A DNA stretch of 64,000 nucleotides. Origin: Batkoa obscura. Its lineage: Eukaryota; Entomophthoromycota; Entomophthoromycetes; Entomophthorales; Batkoaceae. The position numbers were made by a program, and so were the translations under genes. The stretch covers positions 1,922,001-1,986,000 of the forward strand of contig JASVEC010000002.1 in assembly GCA_030770535.1 (NCBI GenBank), in the 5' to 3' direction. Of the stretch, positions 44,059 through 57,649 are shown piece by piece. The notes beneath the pieces are model-generated. The model had not been told where the DNA came from and did not search any database. It saw only the letters and a list, made by a program, of their open reading frames with translations. Each line of letters begins with the position of its first letter. Position 1 is the first letter of the stretch.

Positions 44059-44155
44059 GGAGGGGGTGTTTTTTTGTTCAAGAATTTTACTAACGATCTT
44101 TCCACTCAAATAGTCTTAAAAAGTAGAAAAGTAGTGAAACCAAAAAAACATCCCC
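44059..44155 (+). mobile_element. MITE-like element, family 1
   Basis: 97 bp, GGAGGGGGTGTTTTTTTG...CAAAAAAACATCCCC. Perfect target duplication ATAT (44055-44058 / 44156-44159). Confidence 0.92.
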
Positions 44156-44779
44156 ATATGTTAAAATTGATAAAATGCCTTATGAAATTCAAATCTATAA
44201 AATATTAATGTTAATAAAATAATAGGCAGTGTTATCACTGACTTAAATTAATAAGAATAATACATTGATAATTCAATTATCATTTAATTCTAAACATTTT
44301 AAGATAAAAAATAGTACTATCATTTTTCCAAACTTCTTGGCAAACAATGATATTAGATCAGAGATAATATTTTAAATTCTAATATTGAACTAAATAGCTA
44401 TAAGTTATACATAAATTATATAGCTTTATATTAAACTATGTATATGCTTTATATCTAAATAAAATAAATTAATCTCTATACGTTGATATCTTGAATAATT
44501 TTTAATATTACTATTATCACTAATTTTAAAAACTTTCAAAAAAATTTGACGTTTGCCAATTTTTGCCAATCTAAAATGAGCAAAGCCATAATATTAAAGT
44601 GGCACTTAAACCAAACCTTAAATTTTTTTTTGCTAAATTTCAATTTTTCTTAGCAAACCAAATCATCCTAGCTTACGAAAAATAGACCAAACCTTTTAAA
44701 ATTACATCACTATTTGGTATAAATTAAAATTAAAGATTAGAAAGTTCTTTATTTATAAATATTCAAAAAAAAATTCAAC

Positions 44780-45986
44780 ATGAGTAATAACGAATGGCCC
44801 GATTTTAAAGTAAGAGTAGTTTTATATATATTTAAAACAATAAGTATTAATAATTATATATAAGTTACCAGAAGCACCAACTGCTAAGTTAATCCTTGTA
44901 AGTAATATCTCCCCTGTTACTGATGAAAAAGTTGGTAAGTTTTATTAATTTATAAATCATTTTAATTCAATATTTATATTTCTTATAGTCAAAGACTTTT
45001 TCTTGTTCTGTGGTAAAATTGAACAATTTTTAATTATACCGTAAGTTTCTTTTTTAATCCTTTAATGTTAAATATTAATCTCTTTTAGTGCTGAAGATAA
45101 CGAAAGTAATAAAGCTTTAATTTTATTTGAAAAAGGTAAGCTATTAGAAGAGTATGTTGAATTAGAATTTGGCTGAATTAATTGTTATAGAATCTGCTGC
45201 AAAAACTGCCCTTATGCTCACCAATGCTTCGATTGGAGAACGTAATATACTTGTTGAACCTTATTATAAGGAAGATTTTCCAACACCAAAAGTGAGTGAA
45301 ATTCAAAGAGCTCAAAATGCTAATTCAACCACCGCTTCCTCAGAACAAACTGCTCAAGGGGTAATTAATTCTATTTAGTTATTTAATAATGTATTTACAT
45401 TGTTTAGGGAAATTCTTTTTTTAATAGTATTATAAATACTGGTATTCAACTTTCGCAAAAAGTAATTCAAACTGGTAAAGAAATTGATACTCAATATGGG
45501 GTTTCAACTCAAGTTAAAAGCTATATTGAACGTGCAAAGGAGGAAACTAAAAAACTTGATGAAAAATACCATGTAAGTGAAAGAGCTACTGAATTAGATA
45601 AAAAATTAGGCGTTACTTCTACTATAAATACAGCTGCTGCTACAGTCTCTTCTTTAAGTCATCAAGCACTTGAAACTGAACAAGGTAAAAAAGTAAGTGG
45701 ATTTGTACAAACTGCTGTACGTTCCGTTGAAGGTGTAAGAGATGAAGCTTTAAAAGCATTGAATATTCCAGTCAATCATAATACTCAACCAAGCACATCT
45801 ACTACTTCTGAATCAAATACTTATCATGCTAATATATTACCCAACAATGATTATACTCCAATTCCAGAAGATCTAAAAGAAAAAGATATTAAAATGGATG
45901 TTAAAGAGGAGGTCAAGGATGTTAAGGAGAAACCAAAAGAGGATGAGATTAAGGATAATACGCAGTCTTCATCAAAACCTGAATAA
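44780..45986 (+). CDS. RRM-domain protein of the Vip1 type
   Basis: Spliced gene. Exon 1 is only 30 nt (MSNNEWPDFK, 44780-44809). A single RRM follows: KLILVSNISPVTDEK with RNP2-like LILVSN, then FFLFCGKIEQFLIIP, KALILFEKESAAKTALML and NILVEPYY. The FFxFCGxI pattern is typical of the fungal Vip1/p53-antigen-related RRM proteins. The C-terminal half is helical and coiled-coil-like (QLSQKVIQTGKEID, VKSYIERAKEETKKLDEKYH), then an acidic/lysine-rich tail (KEEVKDVKEKPKEDE). The family's role is poorly known; RNA binding is likely. Introns are 50-60 nt. The 3' end is about 210 bp from the convergent AUH gene. Confidence 0.8.
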
Positions 45987-46036
45987 GAAGGAATTTTGTA
46001 GTCTTAATTTTTAACAATAAATGAAATCTATATCAT

Positions 46037-46072
46037 ATATTTTTATTATTTTTATTATTTTTATTATTTGGT
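46037..46072. repeat. TTTTATTA-type tandem repeat
   Basis: Several copies of TTTTTATTA in the 3' flank of the Vip1-like gene. Confidence 0.6.
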
Positions 46073-46197
46073 TAAAATTTAATATTGATTCTACATTGAA
46101 ATTTTAATATAGAAAAAGATTAGAAAATACTCATCATATTGAATTGACCTTTAAAGATTGAAATGTAATAAACAATTCAATCCATTTTTATTGTGTT

Positions 46198-47695
<1,498 letters not shown>

Positions 47696-47747
47696 TTTGA
47701 AATAGAGATGTTTTTGAATTTCTCGAAATTCATTTTGACGTAGTGAA

Positions 47748-47773
47748 TTTGATTTGATTTGATTTGATTTGTG
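47748..47773. repeat. TTTGA pentamer repeat
   Basis: About four and a half copies of ATTTG in the leader of the AUH gene. Confidence 0.6.
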
Positions 47774-48180
47774 TGAGTTAAAATTCAATTATTTTTTAGT
47801 GAGCTAAAAATAGATTATAATACGGCTCAATTAAAATATAGTCAAAGTTAATAGAACAAGACTATTTAAAATAGTGAGTGTATGAGTAAAAATAATGTAT
47901 TATTTAAACCTCAAGCTACTTTAAAGTTTATAATTATTTTTACAAGACTTTATTGTTCATATATCACTGATGTTGCATTGTTACATCTAACTTGTTAACA
48001 TGTTAATAAATATAAAAACACAATACGCACCATAAAAGTATATCTATTTATTAAAAATAAAACCGATTTCATATTTGTATTTCAACAGACATTTAACAAA
48101 GATGTAAAAACGAAATTCAAATGTAGTAGGTTTAAAACAATAGCAAAAAAGAAAAATAACACAAATATCCTCCACTTATG

Positions 48181-48402
48181 TTAAGCATCAATCAATTGAG
48201 TCATACTTTCATTATCTAAACTTAACAACCCTTTTTTTTCAATGTTATCTGAGTGCTCAACAATATGTTTACTTAAAGTCGGTTCTGTGGTCATTTTACC
48301 AATATAACAAATTGATTCCCAAACTAACAAAAGTTTATTTCGTAATTTAAGTTTCAAGGGTAACCTAACCATAGAGCTTTTGTTTTTAACTTGAATCAAC
48401 AT
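48181..48402 (-). CDS. Small hypothetical protein
   Basis: 73-codon open frame, starting MLIQVKNKSSMVRLPLKLKL and ending NESMTQLIDA. Codon composition is plausible for coding (mixed hydrophobic, charged, two Trp/Cys-containing residues). It is an isolated small frame in a 2.5 kb spacer, with no motif I recognise and no TATA or intron support. Could be chance. Confidence 0.3.
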   Translation of the reverse strand: MLIQVKNKSSMVRLPLKLKLRNKLLLVWESICYIGKMTTEPTLSKHIVEHSDNIEKKGLLSLDNESMTQLIDA

Positions 48403-48689
48403 TTGTAAAGAATTTAAAAACTTTATCGAGATATAGAATAGGAATCAATAGTATTTATAAATTATACATGTTGATCTTAGTCATGCAATAATTGAATTTT
48501 ACTACCAAATTAACTATTGTGACGATCTGTTTTGTTTTATAAGATTTTAATCATTTTTAAAAAAATTAATGAGATCATCAAGAATCTGATGAATCTAATT
48601 GTTTTTAGTCATTTTTATCTAATTTAAAGTGATAATTCAATATTGAATTTTAGTGTATCTTATATTTGAGACACTTTAAAAGTTTGATT

Positions 48690-48905
48690 CTTTTTGTCTA
48701 ACTTAGATCTTTAGTAAATGTTATGAATTAAACACTAAGTGCTATGAAAGTATGCCTTTTGCTTAATTTTAAAATAATATGTTTGAGCGTTTTTTTATTC
48801 AATATTTATTTGATTTTTCAACTTACGCTACATAGTAAATGGACAAAAAAAGTGAAATAGAAAACTTTGCTCTCGATCTTAACTGAGCTTTTAGACTTAT
48901 TCATT
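48690..48905 (+). repeat. Dispersed repeat, family 2, copy 1 (partner 57650-57862)
   Basis: Same order of blocks as the partner: TTAGATCTTTAGTAAA, CTATGAAAGTATGCCTTTTGC, TTGAGCGTTTTTTTAT, TACATAGTAAATGGACAAAAAAAGTGAAATAG, GAGCTTTTAGACTTA. Its edges show weak inverted similarity (TTCACTTTTGTCC-type against GGACAAAAAAAGTGAA), so it may be a second MITE-like family. No coding capacity. Confidence 0.65.
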
Positions 48906-49533
48906 TGTAAAAATTTAATTATCGCTAGTTATGCAAGTCTATTATCAAAAATTAATCAATGATCTTTGATTGCATAAAATGTTATATTTATTTCAAATAA
49001 TATATAAATAATATTGTTAATTGAAGTTACATCGAACAAGAATATAGTTTATAATCAATTCTTATATAATACATAAATAACTGATAACTCCTAATTGTAA
49101 CAAACCTTTAACAATCCTAGAAACATATGACATTTAGTATGTTAAATAAGCTTTAAATGATTTATTAATCAATAGTTGCTATATAAACATAATGTTTAGT
49201 CCTTTGTTAATTTTTTTAAAAGGTGAATACGTTTAAACTATAAAAGTATTTGTAAAGTAACTGCGTTATCTAATAACCATGTAATTTTAAACATAATGGC
49301 CTATAACTTAATAAATGATAGCTTATTATTATACTATTTATACATTGATATTCAAATCAGAACTATTTTTTTATCTTCTACCTTTTTTAGCGTCTATATT
49401 TACTAAACTATAAATCTTATATTTATGTTTAAAAAGTACCCGTTATCAACGAATAGCGTGTTATTAGAGCCTTAAGGTGAATCAAAATTTATAATTTCAT
49501 GTTTAATATAGTTGTTAGATTCAATAATAATAT

Positions 49534-49630
49534 GGCGATGTATTTTGTATTTGATAATTTTACTACCAATTTTTTCACTCAAATAGGACTTGAAAAATGG
49601 GAAAAGTAATCAAATCAAAAAAACACCCCC
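49534..49630 (+). mobile_element. MITE-like element, family 1
   Basis: 97 bp, GGCGATGTATTTTG...CAAAAAAACACCCCC. Perfect target duplication ATAT (49530-49533 / 49631-49634). Confidence 0.9.
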
Positions 49631-50210
49631 ATATATTAAATTTTATGTTATAGTATATACATGACATAAAAATGGTATCAAAATACGATTTTATTTATGG
49701 AAATATCGCTATGAACTAAACATCAACTTGTTGCTTGATTTAAACTTCAAAAGTCAATCCAAATCGACTGAGTAAATTTCTTTTGCATTAACGAGACATA
49801 TGAGGTATTGTTGCAAAGATAAGGATAACAATTACACCAAACATCAATTTCTACACGTATTTCGGGTATTCATAAGTATAATACAAAAAACTAGGACCAA
49901 ATAGATCATTATTTGACCTAGCTCTAATTGAAAATGTTTTTTTTGGAGGTAAAAAAATTTAAAATTTAATATGTTTAAATCGGTAGATTAGATGATGAGA
50001 AAAGGTAGAAGGGGGGCTAAACAATTAACTTTATTCTAGATAAGTTTTACATGATTACAACATTCTCTCCGAATTGAATCTTTTATCAAGAATATGAAGT
50101 GAGAAGACTAAAGAATGCCAATTAAAACCATTCAATTTGAACCAGAACTTTGCCCATTAAGTTATTGTTTCAGCAGTCACTTTTCATTGTTTAAAACGGG
50201 ATAACTACTA

Positions 50211-52292
50211 TTGGCTAACCTCAAATCACATGAATTTAGTGACGTGATAAAAGTAAAAAAATGTACAACACTATTTTATTTTTTAAAATACAAAATGCAG
50301 CTAATTTTAGGTTTAGGAATTTTATTTTATTTGTTTTTAACTATAAATGGTTCTCGTCAACATTTTCTTTCGTCTACAGATCCCCATGATGGTTGTTATT
50401 TAATTGCTGATAAACAGATAGTGACTTATGATGAAGCTATTAGATGTTATAAAGAGTTCCCTTTTAATGAAACAGTACGTGAGAATACTTTAGATACCTT
50501 AAAGAAAGCTCTTCCATTCTATGCATTTTTAGATATAGCTAAATCCTCGCCAGAACCTAAAATACCTTTGAAATTAGATTTGATTGAAGAAATTCGTAAA
50601 ATTGGGTATAAAAGCTACCAGTATGAAATGAACTTTCAAAATGATTTAGTTAATTTATTCCATCAATTGAATGATGGGCACACAGGTTATTCTTCTGGTT
50701 GTTTTTCTTCATTTATATTTCGTCAACCCTTTCCAATTGTTACTGTAAGTGAGGATTTTGGTGGTCAAAAGTTTTTAATATTACCTGAATTTACATTAGG
50801 TTATGGCTTAGAAGAAACTTGGAATAAAATGGGGTTTGATATTAAAAGGTATGCTGGTAGTGAGATTATATTAATCGATGGCATTCCTCCATTAGATTAT
50901 TTTATTCGCTATGCTAATACTATGATTGGCGCATCTAAAGATATCAATTCAAGAATTAATTTAGCTTTGGCTAGAGTAATGCAAAGGGGTGGTAAATGGG
51001 GTATTGCTAATGGTGGATTTACTGCAACTGTTTCTATACCTAATAAATCAGCAATAACTTACACCATTAAACTTAAAAAAGGAGGTAGTGAAACAGTTAC
51101 AATACCCTATTTAGCTTCTAGTCCGATGGATTTTAAAGATAGTAAAGAGTTCTATAAAAAATATTGTGCTTATAAAGAATTTCGAATTAAATCCCCTCAA
51201 CCTGGATTTGATCCTAAATTACCTCAATTTAGAGTAATGCAAGTACCTAAAGTAGTTTATGAAAAATTAGATCATCCGTTGACTTCTACTATTAAAACTT
51301 TGGATGAAGATCCATTAAAAAATCCATTAACTTCAGGTGAAGTAATACAAACTTGGATGGTGAATAATAGCACAGGTGTAATGACAATTGCTAGTTTTGT
51401 AGCGAGTAGTGAACAAGCTTTTTTGAAAGAAGCAGCTAATGGTTTCCGTGCACTCAAACGCAAAGGAGCTGAAAAATTGATCTTAGATGTTAGTAATAAT
51501 GGAGGAGGAGTAATCTGTTGGGGATACTATATATTGGACTATTTATTTCCACACTCTGATAAAAGATATTTTGATACAGATATGCGTGCATCTAAATTAA
51601 TGTTAATGATGGCAGATAGAGACAATAGAGATGGAGGTTTTTTCAACTTTAACTATTGGCTTAAACCAGATGGACGTCCATTTAGTAATAGTGAAGATTT
51701 TGTTGGTAACAATCGATATTTTAGAGGAGGTGCTTCAGCACATTATACTTCTTTATTTGACGATCAATGTGGACCAAATCCATTACATTTGATGATGAAT
51801 AAGGAATATAATAATAAATCAGATAGCCTTTTACCTCCATTTCCATTAAACAAACTAGCTGTGGTTACTAATTCTATATGCTATTCAACTTGTTCTTTAT
51901 TAGTCAATGGACTTCAAGAGATGCATGGAGTCACTACGTATGCTATGGGAGGAGTTCGAGGACAAGTAGCTACCACTTGCTCTATTCAAGGAGGAACTGT
52001 TTATAACTTTGAATATCTATTGGATGATTTAGCTGAACTTGGATTAAGAAATCATCCAGATGCACCAAAGCAATTCCCAGTTGAAGCTTCACTTTCATTA
52101 ACAATTCGTGAAGCTTATTCTACAAGAAATTTTTCAAGACAAGATGGTGAGAAATATGGTAATAGACCTTTAGAATTTACTTGGACTAGAGCTAGCTACC
52201 ACAAACCTTATCCAGGGCCTGCAACTATACTTTCGCCTTTTGAGCAATGGAGACAAATTGCCGATGATTTTTTTCACCATCAAAAAAACTGA
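50211..52292 (+). CDS. Secreted S41-family (CPAF/tail-specific-like) serine protease homologue, copy 2
   Basis: Single exon. The frame starts at 50211; by analogy with copy 1 the true start is probably the ATG at 50295, giving the signal peptide MQLILGLGILFYLFLTINGS and a protein of about 665 residues. The His segment DGHTGYSSGCF, the DVSNNGGG stretch and the nucleophile segment SICYSTCSLLVNGL are all kept. Identity with copy 1 (40364-42355, opposite strand) is near-complete up to the YAMGG near residue 552. Beyond that the last 110 residues differ at about one position in four and this copy is two residues longer at the end (FFHHQKN against FFQKN). Both copies look intact, so both may be active. 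Confidence 0.82.
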   Translation: MANLKSHEFSDVIKVKKCTTLFYFLKYKMQLILGLGILFYLFLTINGSRQHFLSSTDPHDGCYLIADKQIVTYDEAIRCYKEFPFNETVRENTLDTLKKALPFYAFLDIAKSSPEPKIPLKLDLIEEIRKIGYKSYQYEMNFQNDLVNLFHQLNDGHTGYSSGCFSSFIFRQPFPIVTVSEDFGGQKFLILPEFTLGYGLEETWNKMGFDIKRYAGSEIILIDGIPPLDYFIRYANTMIGASKDINSRINLALARVMQRGGKWGIANGGFTATVSIPNKSAITYTIKLKKGGSETVTIPYLASSPMDFKDSKEFYKKYCAYKEFRIKSPQPGFDPKLPQFRVMQVPKVVYEKLDHPLTSTIKTLDEDPLKNPLTSGEVIQTWMVNNSTGVMTIASFVASSEQAFLKEAANGFRALKRKGAEKLILDVSNNGGGVICWGYYILDYLFPHSDKRYFDTDMRASKLMLMMADRDNRDGGFFNFNYWLKPDGRPFSNSEDFVGNNRYFRGGASAHYTSLFDDQCGPNPLHLMMNKEYNNKSDSLLPPFPLNKLAVVTNSICYSTCSLLVNGLQEMHGVTTYAMGGVRGQVATTCSIQGGTVYNFEYLLDDLAELGLRNHPDAPKQFPVEASLSLTIREAYSTRNFSRQDGEKYGNRPLEFTWTRASYHKPYPGPATILSPFEQWRQIADDFFHHQKN

Positions 52293-52474
52293 TTTCTTAA
52301 TAAATAAGGATTAAAAGCCATTATTAAACTTTTGTGATGTGAGAAAAAAATGTTTTATATTATTAAATAATTTGAGTTATTAGATTTTAGACAAGTAACT
52401 AAATCAATCTTGTAATATTTAGTATTTAATTTAACTAAAACAAAATATTAAATACAAGAATATAAAAAAACATT

Positions 52475-55142
52475 TTATTGGGATATTGAATTTAAAACCT
52501 TAACGATAGCATTGGCAGTTTCTTTGACTTGAGATGGATTATTATTACTATTCAATGCATTTAAACCACTAATAGTAAGTTTATTAAATACTTCGAATAA
52601 ATTGATCCCTTTAAATGCTTCTCTATTATTATTAAAATTAATTAATATATTTTTAAGTATCTCTAACCCACGAATTTGTTTATCAATTCCAGTATTAGTA
52701 GCAATAAGTAATGGTATAACCCTTAACGTAACTGGTAATTTTAAAATATTAATACAAACTTGAGTGGAATTCGATAGTATTGCTAATGCACCACTAGCTG
52801 CTATAATTGTACTATCATCATCTGTATCTGACAACGCTAATAATGTATGAATTTTATTTTTTGCTCCAGCTGTTGAATAAAGTTCATAAACCTCTTGGTT
52901 AGTTACCATATTACATAGTAATTCAGTAGCCGCTCTTTGAACCATTGAATTATCGGATAATATCAACATTTCAATAGCTGATAATCCTTTTAAACTAACA
53001 ATTCTTTGACGAACTTCTGGATATTCACAAGAAAGATTAGTAAGAGAAAGTAAACATTCAAATTGTTGTAAAAGAGAAGCAGAACTATAAACTTCACTTC
53101 CACCTTGACAAACATTTAAAAATGGTCGAACAGCCTCTACTTTTAATTCCCCTGGGAAGGCAATTTTGGGGTCGGTATGAATGGCAAGTTTAGCAAGTGC
53201 TTGAGTGGCTAATAAAGCAACTTCTATTGATTCTGAAATAGCAATTGGCAATAAAGCTTTAACCGTTCCATATTTAAATAATTCTCCATGATTTAATTTA
53301 TCTGTAGCTAAACTAAGATAAATATTGGCTAAACAGGCATATATATTCTGCTTCTTAGTTTTACTAAGCTTAACTAATAAAGATAATAGATTAGGAGCTC
53401 TTATAATTAATGAATTTCTCTTTTTTACTATATCATCAGTCATATTTGGATCTTGCATTTCATCAATAGTTTGATTAGATTCTTTAGCTAATTTTTTTAA
53501 TTTCTTAATTTGTTCTTGCTCCTTAGTTAATACTTTACGATAAGCTAATACATTGGATAGAATGGCACTAATACCATAAAGTGTTGCTGGATGTATATCC
53601 TCTAATAAACCCAACTTCGTAAGTCCAGCCCAAAACAAAAAATTATTACCAAGGATAGCTCGTACTTTAGGATGAATACTATAAAAGGTAAGACTTTCTA
53701 TAGCTGTCATTTTAGCAGCTGAACTAAGTATGGATTCTTTATCAATTATAATATCAATTAGTGGCATTACCAAGTCATCGATAGTTGATTGATCAATTTC
53801 TATTTTATTTTCGATTGATAATTTTGATTTAACTAAAATGGCTTGTGCTCTTAATACACTCATTTTTTGACCTTTATTTTTAGATAATTGGTCTAAATAA
53901 ACTAAGGAAGTTTCCATTATTAATTTTCTACCCTCTGTTGTATTACACGCTAAGCCCAAAACTTCCACCATTTCAATTTGAGATTCTTCTTTTTCAAAGG
54001 AGATTAAATCTAATGTTTCTAATAGCCATGATTCTTGAGTTATTAATTCTAAACCTAAAGGCTCAATACATTGAAATACGGATTTAAGGAATACAAAACA
54101 TTGTAATTGAGAAGTATTTGATTGTAAATCATCAAATTTTTTAGTAAGAGACTTGGATATAGAATCAAAAGCTTCTTTATTTTCTTTTGCCTTCATTAGT
54201 ATAATAATTGTTAAACCTCGAATTTCTTCATCTTTTGAATATAAATTATCAATCATCATATTTTTAAAAAGAATATGATTTGAAAATTGAAATGGAAAAT
54301 CATACAAAGAAAAGGTTTGAATTATTGGTAAAATGGAATTTTTGAAAACGTTCTTTGAATAACCTTTACCTATAGCAAATAAAACATTTAAATACAATAA
54401 ATACAACTTATCTTTAACTATATTTTTGACATCTTGATTCTTCAAACTACTAATCTCAATAAACATATTTCTAAATAATCCTGAGAATAAAGTAACAGTT
54501 TCATCTTGTAATTTTGGCAATGATAAATCTCCAATCAAAGCCAACTTTTTTATTATGGATTCTAAGCAGGCTTGATTTTGTGTTAAGTTCGTTATGTTTT
54601 TTAATAGATATTGAATGAATTCCTCTTTATAATTCTGACTATTTTTTAAAACATTTAATAATGTTTCTAAAACTAATACTGGTCCATTAAGTTCATTAAA
54701 TTGATTAACGAATACTGAGTTTGATTGAGAGCTTAATTTTTCTAACTTCTGTACTGCTTCTAACTTTTCGTGTATTTCAACATTTTCATTACATATTTTT
54801 AAAAGTAACTCTTTTGGTAATGATTCATCTAAACTTGGATCTTTGATAGAAATGAGTTTCTTAGTTAACGCTATAATCTTTGGGTTTTGACTATCAATTG
54901 ATAATGCTTCTTTTAAAATTGAATGAGCTTCGGAATATTTTTCTTTTTTTATTGAAGCTTCACATTGATTAATTAATTCATTAAGCTTTTCGTCAACATC
55001 GATGATTACTGAATTTATAATTAAATAGTTTATTTTGAATTATATTATTTACTTACTAGTCTCTACTTTCTTGCTAAGATCTAGTTGAATTTAGTTAACT
55101 AATTGTTAAATTAATTGACTTGAATTATAAATTACCTTCCAT
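52475..55142 (-). CDS. UNC-45/She4/CRO1-family myosin chaperone-like armadillo protein
   Basis: Three exons: 55142-55136 (7 nt), 55080-55057 (24 nt) and 55008-52475, together 2565 nt and 854 residues. They splice to MEDLSKKVETIIIDVDEKLN. A short N-terminal TPR-like segment follows (CEASIKKEKYSEAHSILKEA, then LSIDSQNPKIIALTKKLISI). The rest is armadillo/HEAT-like helices: SLPKLQDETVTLF, AKMTAIESLTFYS, TLYGISAILSNVLAYR, NIYACLANIYLSLATDK, VALLATQALAKLAI, CLLSLTNLSCEYPEVR, AATELLCNMVTNQEVY. The blocks GISAILSNVLAYRK and TDKLNHGELF, and the order of repeats, fit the UCS domain of fungal UNC-45 relatives. These proteins fold and stabilise myosin heads for actin-based transport and cytokinesis. The two tiny 5' exons are unusual but keep the frame perfectly. 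Confidence 0.85.
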
Positions 55143-55439
55143 TTATTAAGAAATAATTCTTATTATTAAACATTTTTATTTATAATGACATCAAAAACTA
55201 CAATTATAAAATGCAAATTTTGTGGCAAAAAATAAAAAGTAACCATACTAACAATTAACATCATATAATAACCCATTTAAATAATAGAAAATACATAATC
55301 ATAATATCATAAAATAAACGCTTCAATTAATTTATTAAATCATACGATTATATTAATTCATATAAATTTATGTCTAATTAAAAGCCAAATACTAAATATA
55401 GATCCTATATGACCCAGTTAAACTAAAATTTAGTGAAAC

Positions 55440-57016
55440 TCAAAGATGAGAAGTAGAGTTATTGGCCCAAGCGACGATGATATTATAAGCGATCGAATGT
55501 TTAGTAGGTAAAACCAATTCAATATCTGCAACTTCGCTATCTGCTTTTGGAGGATCAGACCAAAAAGAAAAAGTGTTGACTTCGTTACCTATTGCCTTTA
55601 ACACTTGTTGTCTTGTAAACCATTTGGCATCTAAATTGTGGTTCAATTACTTGTTTATGAGTAAATCATTTTATTTACCTTCTAATTCCTATTGAAGATG
55701 ATATAAATAAAGTTATTAAATAATCAAGTTAAGAGTACCTCATCGTCTTTATTTATTTCTTCGGTAACTGCATAGGCATGACATCCAATCATCAAATTAC
55801 TAGGAAATGGCTATAAAAATGTTTTATTTAATATTTTCAAATTACGTAATGTGAGAATTACCCATGGCTGTGATGAAATATACTTAACATTATCAACAAC
55901 TACCCCAGTCTCTTCAAGTACTTCTCTTTGTATAGCTTCCTAATTAAATAATCAATTTGAGAAAAGTCTTGAATCAACTAAATTACTTCAAGTGATTCTC
56001 CAGGCTCAAAAAAACCAGCTACACAAGAATACACTTTTTTTGGAAATACTGATTTTCTACCTAATAATATTTTTTCTCCATCTTTTGAGATGACACATAC
56101 AATACCAACAGCATCTTATTATTTTTATTAGCATTATTAATAAAACTAGATGTAAAATCACTACCCGTTCTAGGATAGCTAAAATTTTGAATCGAATTAT
56201 TAGCTGTACATGGGATCTCTTGATCTATTGATAATCCTAAACATATTCTTTTATAACCAGACTCTCCGTAAGCTGAATAAAAATTAGATCAATTTTAACC
56301 AAATAAACTAATAACCACCTGTTATAGAACCACAACTTGGACAATATTTGCTTTTACTGTGCCAGTCAAGCTGAATGTTAAACTGTTTAGTAAAATAAAA
56401 TGGATTAAAATAATATTTTACTATTGCTCTAGCTTGAGATACAATAGCTGCAACTTCAGGTTTTAAACCAAAAGCGGCAGGCCTTAATCTTAAAAATTCA
56501 TTTCCACTTTTAGTTAATTCTGTTATTTATTTCATGATTATAAATAATATCATAATATATAAATAGTTTACCATTTATAAAATCTTCATTTTTTGGTAAA
56601 AGTTTATTGGTGCCATTTAACTGAAGAGCAAAGTAGTCGCTATTTTCTGATTGATGAAATCCCAGATAGATCAAAATTAAACCATAATCATATTGCAATT
56701 TCTTATAGATTTCTCTTTGTCCTTCTTTTTCAATATTTTCATTATATAATTCAATACCATGAAATAGTCCACTTATGTTTTGATAGTTTGAAATATATAA
56801 ACTTTTTGCTCCAGATTGAAACAAAGCTTTATCTTTGTTGAATAATAATACTTTACTGTTATCTGAAATCAGCTTTTTTCTCATAATTGAAAGGCGTTCG
56901 CGAGAAGGTCCATTTCTAATTTATATTGTTATTTTTTCTTATAGCTAATGTTATAATAGTTAGTTGTTAATAAGGTACCTGTTTAATGGATTACCACCAA
57001 AAAAATTGATATTCAT
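55440..57016 (-). CDS. NPY1: NADH pyrophosphatase (NPY1/NUDT12), Nudix family, with peroxisomal C-terminus
   Basis: Spliced minus-strand gene. It starts [13 protein letters not shown], then after intron 1 [13 protein letters not shown], the N-terminal motif of the NUDT12 group. A zinc ribbon follows ([21 protein letters not shown]; most of its ligands visible). The Nudix box fits GX5EX7REUXEEXGU (GFFEPGES, then REVLEETGV). The SQPWPFPS motif downstream of the Nudix box is diagnostic for NADH-preferring enzymes. The last three residues are SHL, a type 1 peroxisomal targeting signal; the yeast orthologue is peroxisomal. It hydrolyses NADH to NMNH and AMP and also acts on NAD-capped RNA in some species. 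About six introns of 45-60 nt. The start was chosen by homology. Confidence 0.93.
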
Positions 57017-57649
57017 TTTAGTATAACTTTTATTGTTAAAATTGAGTTTTGACTGGATTAAATGATTAATTGGATTTTTTATAATCATTGTTGACGTATT
57101 AGTAATTCAAATGGCTTACTAACAATGTTAGCAGTTGAGATTTTATTTACTACTTTTTTTTGCACAAATATTGATTAACTATTTGAAACATTATAAAAGT
57201 TCAATAAACTTACTTTATTTCTTCATACAATGTCAGATGTCTATTAAATAATAATTTATTGTACATAAAAATAAACTAATAAACTAACATATAAAAAATT
57301 AAAGTGACTGTATTGATATAAAAAAAACCTATATTTAAATAAAACAATAGAATATTAATAAGAATAGTTGGTTTTAAAATTCCTTTTTATTTAGTAATAA
57401 ATAAATAATAGTATTTTCACATCCTGTTAAACATATTATTTAGTACGTTTAGTTTATTTATTACTTTTATTTAATAAATAATTAAATATATAATTATGTT
57501 TTAAAAATTAGAAACTTAATAGAAGTTAAGTTGAATAATAAAAAAGCCAGAATATTTGACTGCATATTGAATCGATTTTTCACTTAAAGTATTTAATTGT
57601 TAAATATTATAATATAATTATTAATATAGGTTAATTTAAAGCTTGGTTC

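Larger units (their letters stand above)
42356..44779. other. Long intergenic region with four MITEs
   Basis: 2.4 kb without a credible gene. Contains a decayed MITE (about 42725-42826) and three good ones (43535, 43757, 44059). The part up to about 42430 is homologous to the leader of S41 copy 2. Confidence 0.5.
48403..50210. other. Intergenic region with dispersed repeat and one MITE
   Basis: 1.8 kb. Contains repeat family 2 copy at 48690-48905 and MITE 49534-49630. No credible gene. Confidence 0.5.
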
